From: Pyxicephalus adspersus
Taxonomy: Eukaryota > Chordata > Amphibia > Anura > Pyxicephalidae
DNA: 64,000 nt
Direction of reading: 5' to 3'
NCBI RefSeq assembly: GCF_032062135.1
Contig: NC_092859.1
Location: 51,523,193 to 51,587,192, forward strand
Position numbers and translations under genes: made by a program. Below, piece by piece: positions 22,055 through 34,319 of the stretch; the first letter of the stretch is position 1, and each line of letters begins with the position of its first letter. The notes beneath the pieces were generated by a model. That model ran no database searches, had not been told where the DNA came from, and worked only from the letters and a program-made list of their open reading frames with translations.

Positions 22055-22614
22055 TTAAAAAGAGAAATCCATTTGTAAAATGATGATCTTCCTAATGGTG
22101 ACAAGGACTGTGGAGGTTCTGATTCATTGATCAGGTCACGGTTAGGTCAAGTATTACTATTGTTACTGTTATCATTAGTTGCATTATCTAAGGTATTACT
22201 AAAGAAATGCAAAATATTTGTTTGATTTTTCCCACTCATTATGGGTTTATTTAATTTGAATCTAAGACCAAACAAGAAATGATAGTTATCAAAGTCAAAC
22301 TATTGATGCTAAAAAATATAAAAAATAAAAAAATACACAGTTAAGGTCCTACTTACCTAAAAGAGTGTCTGAGAAATAAATAAAACAAAACAATCGGATG
22401 AGAATCAGTATTTGCAGAGCGGGGTGACTATTAACAATACTGAAGCATACGGCTCGGTAACAGTTCCCTCATACAACGCTGCGCCTTCCTTGTTTTTCCG
22501 TTTCTAGTACAGTTTGTTAATTTAGTGTAATATAAAGGAGAAAATTGTCATTTAGAATATAGGAATTTTTTAGAGTATTATTTTTGTTTTAATACTAAAA
22601 CATCAAATTTGAAA

Positions 22615-22672
22615 ATAATGTCTAAATTTTTCTGTGGGCCACCAAAATTTTCTTGCGGACCACTGTTCTAGA
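22615..22672. mobile_element. Possible hAT terminal fragment
   Basis: GTGGGCCACCAAAATTTTCT then TGCGGACCACTGTTCTAGAG is a form seen at hAT ends (the words GCGGACCAC also occur at 11056). No partner end or target duplication found. The 500 bp to its left hold nothing I can name. Confidence 0.35.
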
Positions 22673-23039
22673 GGATATATTTTCAACATAATATGGTTGA
22701 CAAGACTTCCATCTCAGTTCATGTTTTGCCTATATATTTGAAGTAAAAGCCATTTAGTCTGTAGTGTCTGTTTTGCAGTGGTCATGAGCTAATTCTAAAA
22801 TCTTACATTCTAAATGTATTTATTAGGCGATTATTGATCCCATGTTTTGCTGTGGATAGATAATCTTTTTTTATTTTATTATTGATTTTATTTTATGTTA
22901 TTAGGCTCTCTATATGCTAACATACTTTTTTAGCCTGTGCTTTCCTTTATGTCAGTGCCTAATATAAGCCTCAGCACAGTGGCGCAAGTATTTGCTTGTT
23001 TCTGGTAAAACCCTGCAGTCATATACATGTTAATGCAAC

Positions 23040-23210
23040 CAAATGCCGCACATCCTGTAACCTAGAGCCGTCCATTTAGGAGCCCCTAGCAGCATCACGT
23101 TCCAGGAGGAGTGATTGTGACGTCACAGTGTCGCTTTCCTAGGTTTTCCCTTAGTGCTCCGCCTTCCTCTTCTCCGCCTTCTCTTGCACTGACAGACAGG
23201 TCTAAAGCTT
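23040..23210 (+). promoter_or_regulatory. Probable VDAC1 promoter with a CRE
   Basis: This is a GC-richer island in AT-rich surroundings. TGACGTCA, a perfect cAMP-response element, lies at 23118-23125. CTCCGCC and TCTCCGCC boxes follow at about 23157-23180. No TATA box is apparent, which fits a housekeeping promoter. The call depends on the inferred first exon just downstream; no transcript evidence is available here. Confidence 0.5.
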
Positions 23211-23239
23211 GCTGTGTCCACAGGCTCTGGGATAGAAAG
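23190..23239 (+). other. VDAC1: Probable VDAC1 non-coding exon 1 (5' UTR)
   Basis: The segment ends GGGATAGAAAG|GTAAGG, a strong splice donor at 23240. It lies at the edge of the GC-rich block and upstream of the first coding exon. Vertebrate VDAC1 genes usually begin with a non-coding exon, since the ATG of exon 2 lies only a few bases after its acceptor, as seen here at 38981-38984. The start at about 23190 is a guess. Confidence 0.45.
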
Positions 23240-26200
23240 GTAAGGATTTACATTCTCGTTGCTATTTGAAAAGAAATCAATTTTTAATATACAATATGTA
23301 GGGAAATAGTAATTATGTCAAGCAATTAGTTAAGGAAATGAAAGTTTTTTTTTTAAGTGTGTTGCTGAGATCTGTACTCACCCTACAGGAGATCAAGATA
23401 GAGGAGGCCAGATCTGCTCGCTGACCTTTGTATATTTAATGTGCATGGCGTTAGTCTTCTGTAGCAAAGCAAATGACTTTCAGCTGCATACCAGCTGTAT
23501 GTGTGCTTTATATTACATTGCATAATGAGAAGCGAATAGATCTGCGGCCTGATTCCACTATCTGCAGCGTGTGAGGGAGTCCTGTATTGTCTGCATCTAA
23601 TCTTCTGCATAGATACTTTCCAGAATTCATGAACACCATTATCTAGGCTGCTTTGTTTGCAGGTCTAGCATAGCTGACATCAGGATTATTATTATTCCTA
23701 ATAATACACACATTTCTGTATATTGCAATTGGTAGAAATGGCCTTTGTATGGCTGTCTTTAAATTAGACTTGTAATGTTACCACAAGCTCATCTATCTAG
23801 AACACTATCAGTTCCTTATTCTCCAGGTAGGAAATTCTGATGGATAACAAAATGTGATGGAAAACGTTTGGCAGTGTAGTTTAATATTTTATGTCTAAAA
23901 CACATTAGGCATAGCCCAATCTGATAACTTGCTCAAGGTCATAATGGGCAATCACCATCATTTGCTAGCTTCCTTTCTGTATATTACAATCTGTACCTAG
24001 CATAGCAAATGTTAATCATAAACCAGAGCAGTAAAAAAAATCAGGTTGCGTGCATGGAAATAATTTTGATTTCATTCATTCATTAATTCTGTGATGCACG
24101 TTATGAATGAGAAGATTCTAGAGGATTATTGTCACGTGTGTCATTTTAGGAACCAAGGGCAAGGGAGCCATTGACTGTGCTCCTGAAATAAGATGTCATT
24201 TGACCCTGAGTATGAAGGACACTCCTCATTTGGCATCTGTCTCTCAAGGCAAAGAAATTACATCATGCCAACTGAGCATGCCCACACTTGCAGATCATTA
24301 TAGCTTCATGTTGGTATTAAAGCTGAATTCCAGGCAGACACAGAAACCACCCACTAGTCACAGCACCCTTCCACTAAAATTAATGATCCCCCTACTGCCT
24401 GTTTTTTCTTTCCAAATCACCTATTAGTAGGTGTGAAATGCACTTGAAATGAAAAAATTAGAAATGATGTTCCTCTTCTGCATTACTGGGCATGATATTA
24501 TCATCTGGGTAAATTCCTGGTTAATGCAGAGCAGGCAAAATCTTGTGAAAAGACACTACAGTTCATTGAAGGAGATTTTTTTTTTTTTTTTGAGATTTCA
24601 ATATTGTCATCTTCCCCTAGGTGAGCAATTGCTATATGGTAAGAGTCATGTTTTTCAGGTACATTTTACACTTACGGATAGTGGGTGATTTGGTAAGAGG
24701 GGCTTGGACTGTGTTAGTAGACTTTCAGTTTCACTGAAAAACTCGTTTTCAATGCAGCATCTGAATTTTATTTACCGTTAGCCACTTTGAAATCACAGCA
24801 GATTTCAGCACTTTAGCTTAGTCTATTGTAATGTATTGCACTTTCCTGAAATGGAGCATTCTGGTTGAAGAAGAGCAAGGAGGATGGATGATTGCTGAAT
24901 CTCTGCTGTAGTGCATTCACATGTTGAGGGTGGAGAGAGTGACCTTGCTTTGCTGCAGAATTGCGGTAGAGAATAGTCAGGTCACAATCCTGGCTCATCT
25001 GTCTAACAGAGCGTTCACAGGCCTTTGAATAGAAATTCTTATCCTTTGGCAGACAAAACCTCTGCCATGTATGTATTTTATTTTGTATGTTACCTGAAGT
25101 TAGGATTTGGGGATTATAAATGCAGGCCGAATTATTTAAATATATAGTGGTGATGTATATGATGGTGGCAGTAATTTTAATAAAAATACAATGGACTAAC
25201 AGGAATAATGTGCAACATTTAAGTGACTTGTAGCAACCAGATGTCAATTTTAGAGGTTAAAGGAAAAACTCCAATTGGTTGTTATGGGTTAAAGCATTTT
25301 GATTTCTAAAGTAAACCCACAAAATACAAAGAAAATGTATTAACAGTCAGTGTAATGTATCAAAACATCTTGGTGTTATTTAGGAAGAATTCCCTTCTGG
25401 AAAATGGTATACAGGTAGTCCTTGTTTGCTTTTGACAGAAAGTAGAACTTGTGTTTTATGTGAAAGTATTACAATAAATTCAAATAACAATATTTACTTT
25501 CCTTGTGACTTTTCCATCACTGCTTTGGGAGTGGATCATGTAGTGCAGTGCTGACTTCTGGTAATGTAGCCTGCTTGGATAGTTCAGTCTTCTTCCAGTT
25601 TCTGCATAATTTTCTCAGTTAAACTTTGCAAGACTTCTGCACAGACTGCATATCCAGACATGGGATACCAGTCATATGGCTTCTTGGTATGATAAACACT
25701 CTAAATTGCCTTTTAACTCAGTGGTCTAACAGCATTAAAGCCTGGACTGCAATTCCTTTTGTTATTTTGTAGTTACTTTGGTTTCTGGAGCAGTGCTAGC
25801 ACCAATTTCTATTCTTCAGAGTTTAGCTTAGGCCAAACATGCTTGAAGCAGGTTGTCATTAGCCCATGGCATTGTCATGGCCAGGCAAGTTATATCTAGC
25901 AATGGCAGACTACAGCTGATAGGCTTCAGTTGTGGTGCATGGAAACAGAGCATAGTTTGGGTCACCTAGAGAGGAAGGCATTTACACCCAGTGTCAAATT
26001 TCCTTTTTTTTTTATAACACTTTATTTTTAATAAATTTTGAAAACAAAGACCAAAGACCAAAAAACCATTATGCACACAGTACTAGTTGCTACAGAAGAG
26101 TAACACACCAGAACATATGTACACAAAATTTCCCAGGACATTTGCAATGGAACCCACTTTTTCACAGTGTTAAATTGTTGTTGTTTACACTGGCCCTTTT

Positions 26201-28200
26201 TATTTTATCGGTCCCACGAACAGCTATTTTTTTTTTTCTTCTTAAGCTCTAAAAACATTTCAAAAGACAGGCAAGTGTATTCTCCCCGTTACCAAATCCC
26301 AAAATATCAAACAACCCAAAAGCTATGTTTAAGAAGAGCATAGATGCTGGTAATGGAATCAACTACATATCAATAAGGCCCAGACACAGATTACTAAGAG
26401 GAGCGTAGGAGAGCCTTCAGTTTCACTGTGCTGCTTCTGAATCCAAGGTATGACTAGGCTGCTAGGATGTTATTGTAGAGCTGCATGTCACACAGCAATG
26501 TGTGGTCAGAGTATGTTGTGTCCTAAAGCACTACAAGCAGGGTTGCACCCAGTGTGGACTACTACCCCCAGCCCGTGTACACCACTGGCAAGGAAAATAA
26601 CATTTTTTAGCAAAGCTGCCTTATGCTGACTTCTGGTTTGATAACTATTCATTAATCCCTTACATTTTAATTCAGTTCTCAATGTCGTTGATCCCACTAG
26701 TGGTGCTTTTAATAGAATCTGCTTCATAAAATAATTGTGTATTGTAAATGAATGTGTTGTAAATGGTCTATTTTAGTTCACAAAAAACAAAGTTAGTTCA
26801 CTTACCTTTTGCTAATTTTTCCAAGTTTACAGTATGATTGCATTTGGCCTTTGAGCGTTGCCTTGTTAAAGTTAAAGCTTTGTTAGGGGAAGCAGCTAAT
26901 TCAAATGGTAAGCATGGGACACATGTCACTCCATGGGGGCATATTAACAGTGCATCACATTATTAGTTCTAAAGTGGATCACTGTCATGGGTATTGAAGC
27001 CTGCACAATCAATGCTATTAATATTGTATAACAGTGAATACTTGACAAAGAAAGTACTTAGTATAACATAACTTCTACATAATATATATTTAAAATGACT
27101 TGACATAAAAAAAATATTCAAATATCAGTACACAGAATACTGGTTATATCGTTAATAATAAAGTAACTAAGCAATAAACCTGGTTGCTGTAAACCTTGGA
27201 ATGGGTAAACACAGGAATGGGATTTGGGTGAAAACTAAATATTTGGCAAGCAGAGCATTAATTGAGTAATTGTGATAGTGGTCAATGTGGCCTAATGGTT
27301 CGATAGGCTTAAACATCATGGTTATTAAACACAAATGTAAACACTGTTTACAGTTTTGTATTCACAAAAACTGTTGCAATTGCAACACAAGGGAAATTCT
27401 CACAGATGTCTCAGTACAAAGAATAATCTTTTTTAAAAAATGTAAACTTTCATTATTCATGATTTTTGCTTGCACATAATAAAGACAGGGAGGTGGGGTC
27501 AGCTGTCAGTAACCTAGTCCCTAAATTTTTTTTAAGACAGATACAGTACCAGGAGAAAAGTAAAACATTTATTTACCTGTTAAAGAAAACAAATAGGTAG
27601 CATGCAACAACTTACTTGTAGGTAGCTGAGGGTATCTGTGTGCAGCAGCATGTGTCTGTCAGCTATACAGTTCACTGTGGCATCTGCGTAGATGGTCACA
27701 TCCCATAACTCAGCATGTGTAGGTGTCTCAACATAGGGGGGCTAGCCAATGGAAATAAGTAATAAAGCCAAAACTGAGCCATGCTGGACCAGGATATATG
27801 TGTAACGCAGCTCAGCATATTTACTTTTACACACAATGTCCCCCCTACCCCACATTTGTATACCCAGAATAAATTGTTTAGGTTGGGCTTCTACTACATA
27901 GTTTTTATAGATCAAGAGGAGATTGTATAACATTGTACCAGATGTGGACAGCTTTAGTTCACTATCATTTGATCTTCAAGATATGCTGCTACAAATGTGA
28001 AAACAGGGAGATAAAAGCACAGAAATATTAGGTAGTGTGCAGTGTTATTCCTTTTCATAAATAATTTGTTATTCACCTGCATTGTGCCTTTGAGCTTGCT
28101 AAGGAATTTAGCACAGACCCCCTTACATATTATTTACTCACCTGGAAGTATCTAATTACTGTCTGTGCTAACCCACTTCTTTTTTCCCTGCATAACCTTT
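23240..28200 (+). other. First part of VDAC1 intron 1, largely unique sequence
   Basis: About 5 kb without recognised coding regions. 25998-26390 begins with a T-run and CACTTTATTTTTAATAAATT, which looks like the reversed 3' end of an L1 copy. Frames such as 24813-25247 (144 codons, minus) have no motif. Confidence 0.45.
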
Positions 28201-28980
28201 AATGTAAAGTCATTTGGAAAAAAAAAAGTACACCCTTTTTCAATAAGAAAATAAAATTGTTTGGTTCTTTGCAGGTCTTTGGTAAATATAACCTCAGGTA
28301 AACAACACATTTCAAAATGCAGCAGTAATGTGTGAAAAACTAGTACACCTTTACCATGTCCATAGAGATTAAAAAAGCAGCCAGGTGTTCTAATCAATAC
28401 GCAGAATTTAATTAATTAATTGCAAGTGTGACCTCTGTAGGAGCTGAAGTTTTTTCCCTTTGCTGCCCAATAATCTGGGAAGGGTTATAAGTTATGGGGC
28501 TATTTCCAAATAACTTCTGTCCATGATTTCACAGTGACAAAGATAATTTACAGAAACACACAAGAAAACATTCAAGATGGTTTTCAATCTTCTTGGGAGT
28601 GAACATCCTATTAAATTCACCCCAAAGTCAGACATTTCTCAGAAAAATTCTAAGAAACCCACAAGTTAGCTTGGTAAATTCCACTAGAGTACAATTTGAA
28701 AAAGACTGAACAAGAATGGTTTATTTAGAAGGCCTGCCAGGAGAAAACCTCTTCTCTCTATAAAGAACATGACATCATAGCTTAGGTTAAGAAAAATTTG
28801 CATCTAAACAAACCACAGGAGTTCTGGCACAATGTCCTTTGGATAGATGAGACGAAAGTGAAGAAGATTGGCCATAATGCACAGAGCCACTTTTGTGAAA
28901 ACCAAACACAGCATACCTGCACAAACACAACATACCCACTGTTAAGCATGGGGCGTGAGGGTGATAATTTGGCTTGTTTT

Positions 28981-29603
28981 TATTTCAATTGTTTTATTGA
29001 GGAACAAAATGAGGAAGGGGGAATAGGATCATTACACTTGTTGCATAAACGGACAACATAAACAGTGAAAACTGGTCACAGGTGATACTATAAGGCTTTA
29101 AATTGCTTTAAAGTACCCGTATGTAAAGGAATAAAAAAAAAAACAAAAAAAAAACGGGGCGCATAAAGGGAAGGAGGAGAAAGGGGACAACAATAGACAA
29201 GGATGAGGGGGGTGTGAGTCAACGTCAGGGTGAGTCCCTGTCGATAACCAGTAATCAATCCATGGGTTCTATGTTAACTCTAAAGCGTGGGGGGGTGTCC
29301 ATGAGAATTCAAATGAGCTTGTCACTCACCATTATCCAGTTCAGTTTTGTTGATATCCCAGCAAGAGAGATATTTGGAGATTTCCAGGCTTTTTCCAAAG
29401 AGGTTCTGGTGGCCAATGGCATATAATTACACAAATTTGTAGGGTATATCGGTAAAGGCATGCCAACTTTGCTGAGGAGGGCGCATTCCATGCTGAGGGA
29501 TAGAGAAGTTAGTAGTACCTTTGAAATTAACTGGAAAACATTTTTATTCCAGTATTCCTGTGCTACTGGCCATGACCACTGGATGTGCTCCATGTTGGAT
29601 TTG
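28981..29603 (-). mobile_element. 5'-truncated L1 inserted in the Tc1 element
   Basis: The minus strand frame from 29593 reads HIQWSWPVAQEYWNKNVF, the carboxy-terminal HxxW(x)CPxxxxFW-like motif of L1/Tx1 reverse transcriptases with the cysteine changed, and ends in a region finishing AAAACAATTGAAATA. The text TTTGGCTTGTTTTT left of the insert and TTTGGGCTTGTTTT right of it are a near-perfect target duplication of about 13 bp. The insert therefore came after the Tc1 element. Confidence 0.75.
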
Positions 29604-29961
29604 GGCTTGTTTTGCAGCCATGTGACCTATGCACCTTGCTGGCATTGAATCAGCAATGAACTCCACAGTATACCAAAGTATTTTAAGGTCAAATGTTAAC
29701 CCATCTGTGCAACAGCTGAAGCTTTGAGAAATTGGGACGTGCATCGGGACATTGATCCCAAGCAATCTAGCAAAACTTATACTGAATGGTTGATAAAGGA
29801 AACAATCAAGGTGTTGCAATGGTGCAGTTTAAGTCCAGACATTAATCTGGTTGAAAAATACAATAAAACTGAAGCAATGGGCCAGTATCATTAAACAACA
29901 ATGAGCGATATTGATAGAGAAAATAATTACTACAAGGTATTAGTGCCAAATGTGGCTTTAA

Positions 29962-30374
29962 CCTCCCTGGCGATATGCATATTAAGTATTTTTCAATATA
30001 AAATCAGTACATTTAAAAATACTTATTATAGTATTTTAAATTATCAGCCCGGTCCCGCCTCCCACACACACACACGGTACCACCCCCCAACCACACACTC
30101 ACAAGCAGATGCCCGGCTGGCATTTGTTCCCCCTGGCTTTGCGTCCCCAATGTTCACATGCCAAGGACGCAGATGCCAGCTGGGCAACGGCAGGTTACAC
30201 AGATGCCTGGCTGGGGAAAAAGATGCCGGGCACCGCTGGAGGACGCCGTGGGCACTGCTTACCAGGTAAACTGTTTAAACTACCTAGCAATTCCACCCCG
30301 AGTGTGGGTCAGGGTTACCGCTTTTGGTATGGATAATTCACCCTGAGCCACACTTGGGACTAGCGCTAGGGAGG
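29962..30374. mobile_element. piggyBac-type MITE flanked by TTAA, inside the Tc1 element
   Basis: TTAA lies at 29958-29961 and 30375-30378. The termini CCTCCCTGGCG and CGCTAGGGAGG are inverted repeats (one mismatch). CCCCGAGTGTGGG (30297) pairs with GAGCCACACTTGGG near the right end, as in the element at 21529-22054. The Tc1 text continues on both sides (GTGCCAAATGTGGC ... CTATTGAATCATGGGG). Confidence 0.8.
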
Positions 30375-30549
30375 TTAAAACCTATTGAATCATGGGGTGT
30401 ACCTAGTTTTTCACACTTGGTTTCTGCATTTTGGCGCATGTGGTTAGATTTGATATCATTTTAGAACCTGCTATGGACCAGATGCTTTTTTTTTATTATG
30501 TATAAAAATGTACTTATTTGTACTTATGATGTACTTATTTTCCCTTTAA

Positions 30550-31925
30550 TGTACATTTTATTACATTGCTACACCCCACTGCTCTTTTCATGTAGTTATT
30601 GAACTTTTGCAATACCAAATCAAATGATATGAAATGGCTCTTCATTACCCAGCCTCAGCTTCTGAGGTCCATTCTCTAGTCTCCCAAGTCTTTGGTGATT
30701 GATAGCAACAGCAAAGAAGTTAAAAATAATCCAGTTGCATCAGCAGCTGTAGTACTCTTTCTTGAAGGTTACTGGCAAGGGTATAGACATTAGTAAATGT
30801 GTGAATGCATGTTCAGTATGTGTGTTAGGCATTTCTTTGTGCACAATTAGAGGGCTTGTGTGTAAAAGAGTGCATTTTACCAAAGCCTCAAAAGGTGTCC
30901 TAAAATGTTTATTTTCTGTTATTTAACACTGATCTGTATTCATAACACATGGTTAATTGTATTTTAATGCAAGCCATGTAAGTAGCTGAATTGTTCATTT
31001 CCATCTCATGTGCATCAGAGCTCAGACTGGGAGAGAAAGAGCCCTCAAGGAGTGAATCAGTTGTGTTGTTAATATAGAACATTACGACAGGATTAAAAAG
31101 ACGTGACTTAAAGCTAAGCTTATTTTTCTTCTGCTCCTCCTTTCACTGTCTAGTCACAGGCTGGGGGAAATGTTAGGACCTGTATGTGTAACTGCAGTAT
31201 AGAAAAATCTGCCGGACAGAGTGCAAAACTCAAGACTGAATAAACAAAAAAATTATACAAAACTGTTAGCAGGTAAAATAGTGCCTCTTGTTTCATGATT
31301 AGATTTAGCTGGTTTTCTAATGTTCAACTTTAAAGAAAATCTGTACTAAAAAACCATAGAGGTAGTCATTGCTTACCTGAAAATTTCAGTTCCCTGACTG
31401 TCATAAAGTTTTTATGGCTTCAGTGCTACTAATCGACTATCATTTTCAGAAGCAGTCAGTCATTTTTCTTTCTGTACAGCTTTCCTAAACACATTGATGT
31501 AAATAAAACAAGACTTTTGAAAAGCAGCAGTTTGGCATATATACATACAATTGTTTTAATTTACCTTTGTTGGTGTACATATTAAATAATAGTCTTAGAT
31601 ATTAGAATAAATTAAAGCTTTAGCTATAAATACTGCCTGATAAAAGAGCCTGACAAATCACCTGTAAGATTTATAGAACTGTTTTAGACATAATTTAGAT
31701 AGTAACAAGATATACAATTCATGTGGGTAAAACTCATGTTTGATATGCCTAAGGGGATCATATATCTCTGTGATTAGAGCTTTGGACTATTATTGTGAGG
31801 TAATATGATAAGAAATAGTTGAGTATGCAACAGTTAGAATTTGCCACTGATCTGATATTTTCATTTCTAACTTTCTCTGAATTTCTTATTAACTATGATA
31901 AAAGTACACATATGTATAAAGCAGA
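30550..31925 (+). other. Intron 1 sequence with no recognised feature
   Basis: About 1.4 kb, AT-rich. No coding frame with a motif and no repeat I can delimit. Confidence 0.45.
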
Positions 31926-31929
31926 TCTA

Positions 31930-32200
31930 AACTAAGGGAATAAAGCCTCTCCCCTTTCTGTCTTCATTGCCCTGGTAATAAAGATTGAATGGGAGCACAG
32001 TGCCTCCCAGGATACCTTCGTCACATCCCAGGAGGCTCTTGGCTGCTTCTTCTGCACTCTTTTTTTACCCCCATCTACCGCATGCTATGTTACCCGATCT
32101 CGGCTTGTGCAGTGCGAGATTAGGTGACGTACTCAGCAGAGGAGGCTGAAGATGGCCTTGCCATCTTCCTTCTACTTTAACCTGTATAAAGAGAAAAATA
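31930..32200. repeat. Dispersed repeat, copy B
   Basis: Second copy of the repeat at 7005-7390: GGGAGCACAGTGCCTCCCAG, CCTTCGTCACATCCCAGGAG, GCTTCTTCTGCAC, CGATCTCGGCTTGTGC, GATTAGGTGACGTAC and GAAGATGGCC occur in the same order. Confidence 0.5.
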
Positions 32201-32236
32201 AAGTCAGACTGGGCCCATGTAATCATACTCCTCTGG

Positions 32237-32573
32237 TTAAGCTACGTACACACGTCAGATTTTTTTCGCCCGATAATCGGCATCGGCCAATTATCGGGCG
32301 AAAATCTGGCGTGTGTACAGTCGGTGTCGTCCATCGTCCGGACGACCGACCTGCCAGATCCACGGACGATGGACGACAGCCGATCCTAATGAAAGGGAAG
32401 GGGAGAGCGCGCAGCAGGGTGCCGCTCCGTCGCTCTCCCCCTCCCCTCTCCATAGAGCATGAACGGTGCTGTATGTACAGCACCGTTCATGCATCGTGCA
32501 CTCCCTTGTCGTTGGAAAGGATCGTGAAAGATCCTTTCCAACGACAAAAATTGGAAGTGTGTACGCAGCTTTA
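32237..32573. mobile_element. GC-rich MITE of 337 bp with three internal hairpins
   Basis: The inverted ends are TTAAGCTACGTACACAC (left) and TAAAGCTGCGTACACAC (right, read on the minus strand). Inside are perfect or near-perfect hairpins: CGCCCGATAAT/ATTATCGGGCG (32268-32301), GAACGGTGCTGTA/TACAGCACCGTTC (32461-32489) and TTGTCGTTGGAAAGGATC/GATCCTTTCCAACGACAA (32508-32549). Frames across it are open in both directions because of these palindromes; it is not a gene. The target duplication is not clear, so the superfamily is left open. Confidence 0.75.
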
Positions 32574-32662
32574 GAGATTTGTTGTATTCCTTACATGCAT
32601 ACCCTAATTTATGATAGTACTGATACATTATCAATTTTAATAGTTTTTCTATTTTAAATATA

Positions 32663-33232
32663 CAGTGGTACCTCGGTATAAGTCCGCTTTGGAATAAGTC
32701 CAACTTGGTATAAGTCCTGTTTGGACACGAAAAATGTTGCTTGGTATACAACCTTTGCTTGGGATACAACCTTTGTGCTAGAACTTGTATGGGTCAAAAT
32801 GAGTCATAAAACCACACGCTACCCTTATTTACCTCTCTCGAGACAAAGCCACGACTGACCACGAGCATCAGTACGCCAGTTGCTACCATTCAGTGAACAA
32901 CCCGCGCTATAACTCTCTGTGAATTACATAACATCTCCTCCTCCTTCCTTCCCAGCACCATCCTAGTAGGCACTGGACTCTTCTCAGCAAGGTAAAGTGA
33001 GGTTAAATTTTCATTTATTTCATCTAATTGCTTTTGTATTGATCTATTTTAGTATTAAGCAGTGTTTGAATTATTTTATACAGCCCCATCAATGTATAAT
33101 ATGCCAAAAACAATAGGATTTTTTTTTCATGAGAACGGATTATTCATTTTCCTTTTATTTCTTATGGGAAATGTGTTTGGTATAAATTCAAAGATCTGTA
33201 ACAGATTAAGGATTTATACCAAGGTTCCACTG
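32663..33232. mobile_element. pogo/Tigger-type MITE flanked by TA
   Basis: The left end is CAGTGGTACCTCGGTATAA and the right end, reverse complemented, is CAGTGGAACCTTGGTATAA (two differences in 19). TA lies at 32661-32662 and 33233-33234. These ends and the TA target are those of pogo/Tigger-type Tc1/mariner elements. At 570 bp there is no room for a transposase and none is seen. Confidence 0.85.
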
Positions 33233-33234
33233 TA

Positions 33235-34310
33235 TGACATAATAAATAGTGATATTTTTGTAACAAAAAGCAGTTATGCAATAGGTTATAAATTCTTTGT
33301 AACATAAGTGTATGCAAGTTCAAAGTACATGCTTACAATCAGGGTAGGAAGCAGATACTACTTTTTACTGTGAGAATGTAAAATGGCAGGCTACCCAGAA
33401 GGCTTTAGGAGTGGCAAGCCATGCTTGCATGATGAATCACTGCTGACATTTTGCTTGGATAGAATAGGTTTGCCTGTGATTCATCTTTATTTCCTTTTTT
33501 CTTTAAGCCTTCATGGTTAATTGCTATAGCACTATACGTGACTACTTAAATGTGCTATGCTTGGAAATATACACAGTGTATGCTTTGCACAGCATACCAC
33601 AGCAAGTTCAACAGCTTGGAATGAGAAAGAATAATCTCTGTATTAGGAGGAGTTATTAGGACAATGTTGTAGTGTGAGAATGCTGTTCATCTGCACTTCT
33701 TGTGTTTATGTATACATTTCTGTTGTGGGATATTAAGCTAAATAAAAAAAAAATCACAAAAGTGTAGAAATGCATTTTTTGTTTAGTAACTGGTATTTCT
33801 TTATTGTTGATATTTCTCTAGTGTGTTGTTAGTTGCAACTAGTGTGGCCAAAGCGGTCATACACTATTCTATGTTTTAAAAAATTAGAATTCATAATTCT
33901 TAATGTAACCTAAATATTTTATATACTAGGGCACTTGCAAATGGACATTGATTGGAATGCTCATACTTATACCAAACAATGCTTTGTGCTGCATCAGTCT
34001 GCAAAACCAACCATAGCTGCATTCCCATCTATATTAGCAGAAATATGTCTGTGTCAAGTGGTGCACACTGGTAATCTACGTAAACAATCAATTTTAAAGA
34101 AATATTGATGGTTAACCTGATCATGCAAATATCTAACAGTGTATGGCCAGCTGCATTGGCAAAGTGGCACCTTTGATTAGCTGGTGCTTTTCTGTGTGTT
34201 TCTTCTTTGAACTTTCTTTTATTTCCTGGCTTCATTATATTATTGCAATTTCCCTGTTCAGATCACTGCTGTATTGGTGGCTAACTACAGCCAACAATGT
34301 ATTACATTTA
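33235..34310 (+). other. Intron 1 sequence with no recognised feature
   Basis: About 1.1 kb of AT-rich intron. No gene, RNA or bounded repeat recognised. Confidence 0.45.
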
Positions 34311-34319
34311 GCAGTAATC

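Larger units (their letters stand above)
28208..30545 (+). pseudogene. Tc1-like transposon relic carrying two later insertions
   Basis: From 28680 to 28980, frames on the + strand read FWHNVLWIDETKVKKIGHNA and similar, the first DDE-type catalytic region (DET) of a Tc1-type transposase. After an L1 insertion (28981-29603) the element resumes at GGGCTTGTTTTGCAGCCATG and continues to CAATCAAGGTGTTGCAATGG and CCAGACATTAATCTGGTTGA, the block with the last catalytic acidic residue in this family. A second insertion (29962-30374) precedes ATTGAATCATGGGGTGTACC. The repeat GTGTGAAAAACTAGTACACC (28331-28350) is matched in reverse by GGTGTACCTAGTTTTTCACAC (30399-30419), the inner inverted repeats. Many stops; inactive. 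The outer ends, near 28208 and 30545, are approximate. Confidence 0.75.

Noticed and set aside
24813..25247. 144-codon minus-strand frame in intron 1
   Set aside because: No recognised domain and no splice or promoter context; length is within chance for 64 kb in six frames.
32152..32574. 140-codon + strand frame (and minus-strand partners) as a protein
   Set aside because: It is open only because of the GC-rich palindromes of a MITE; no motif, and frames are open on both strands.
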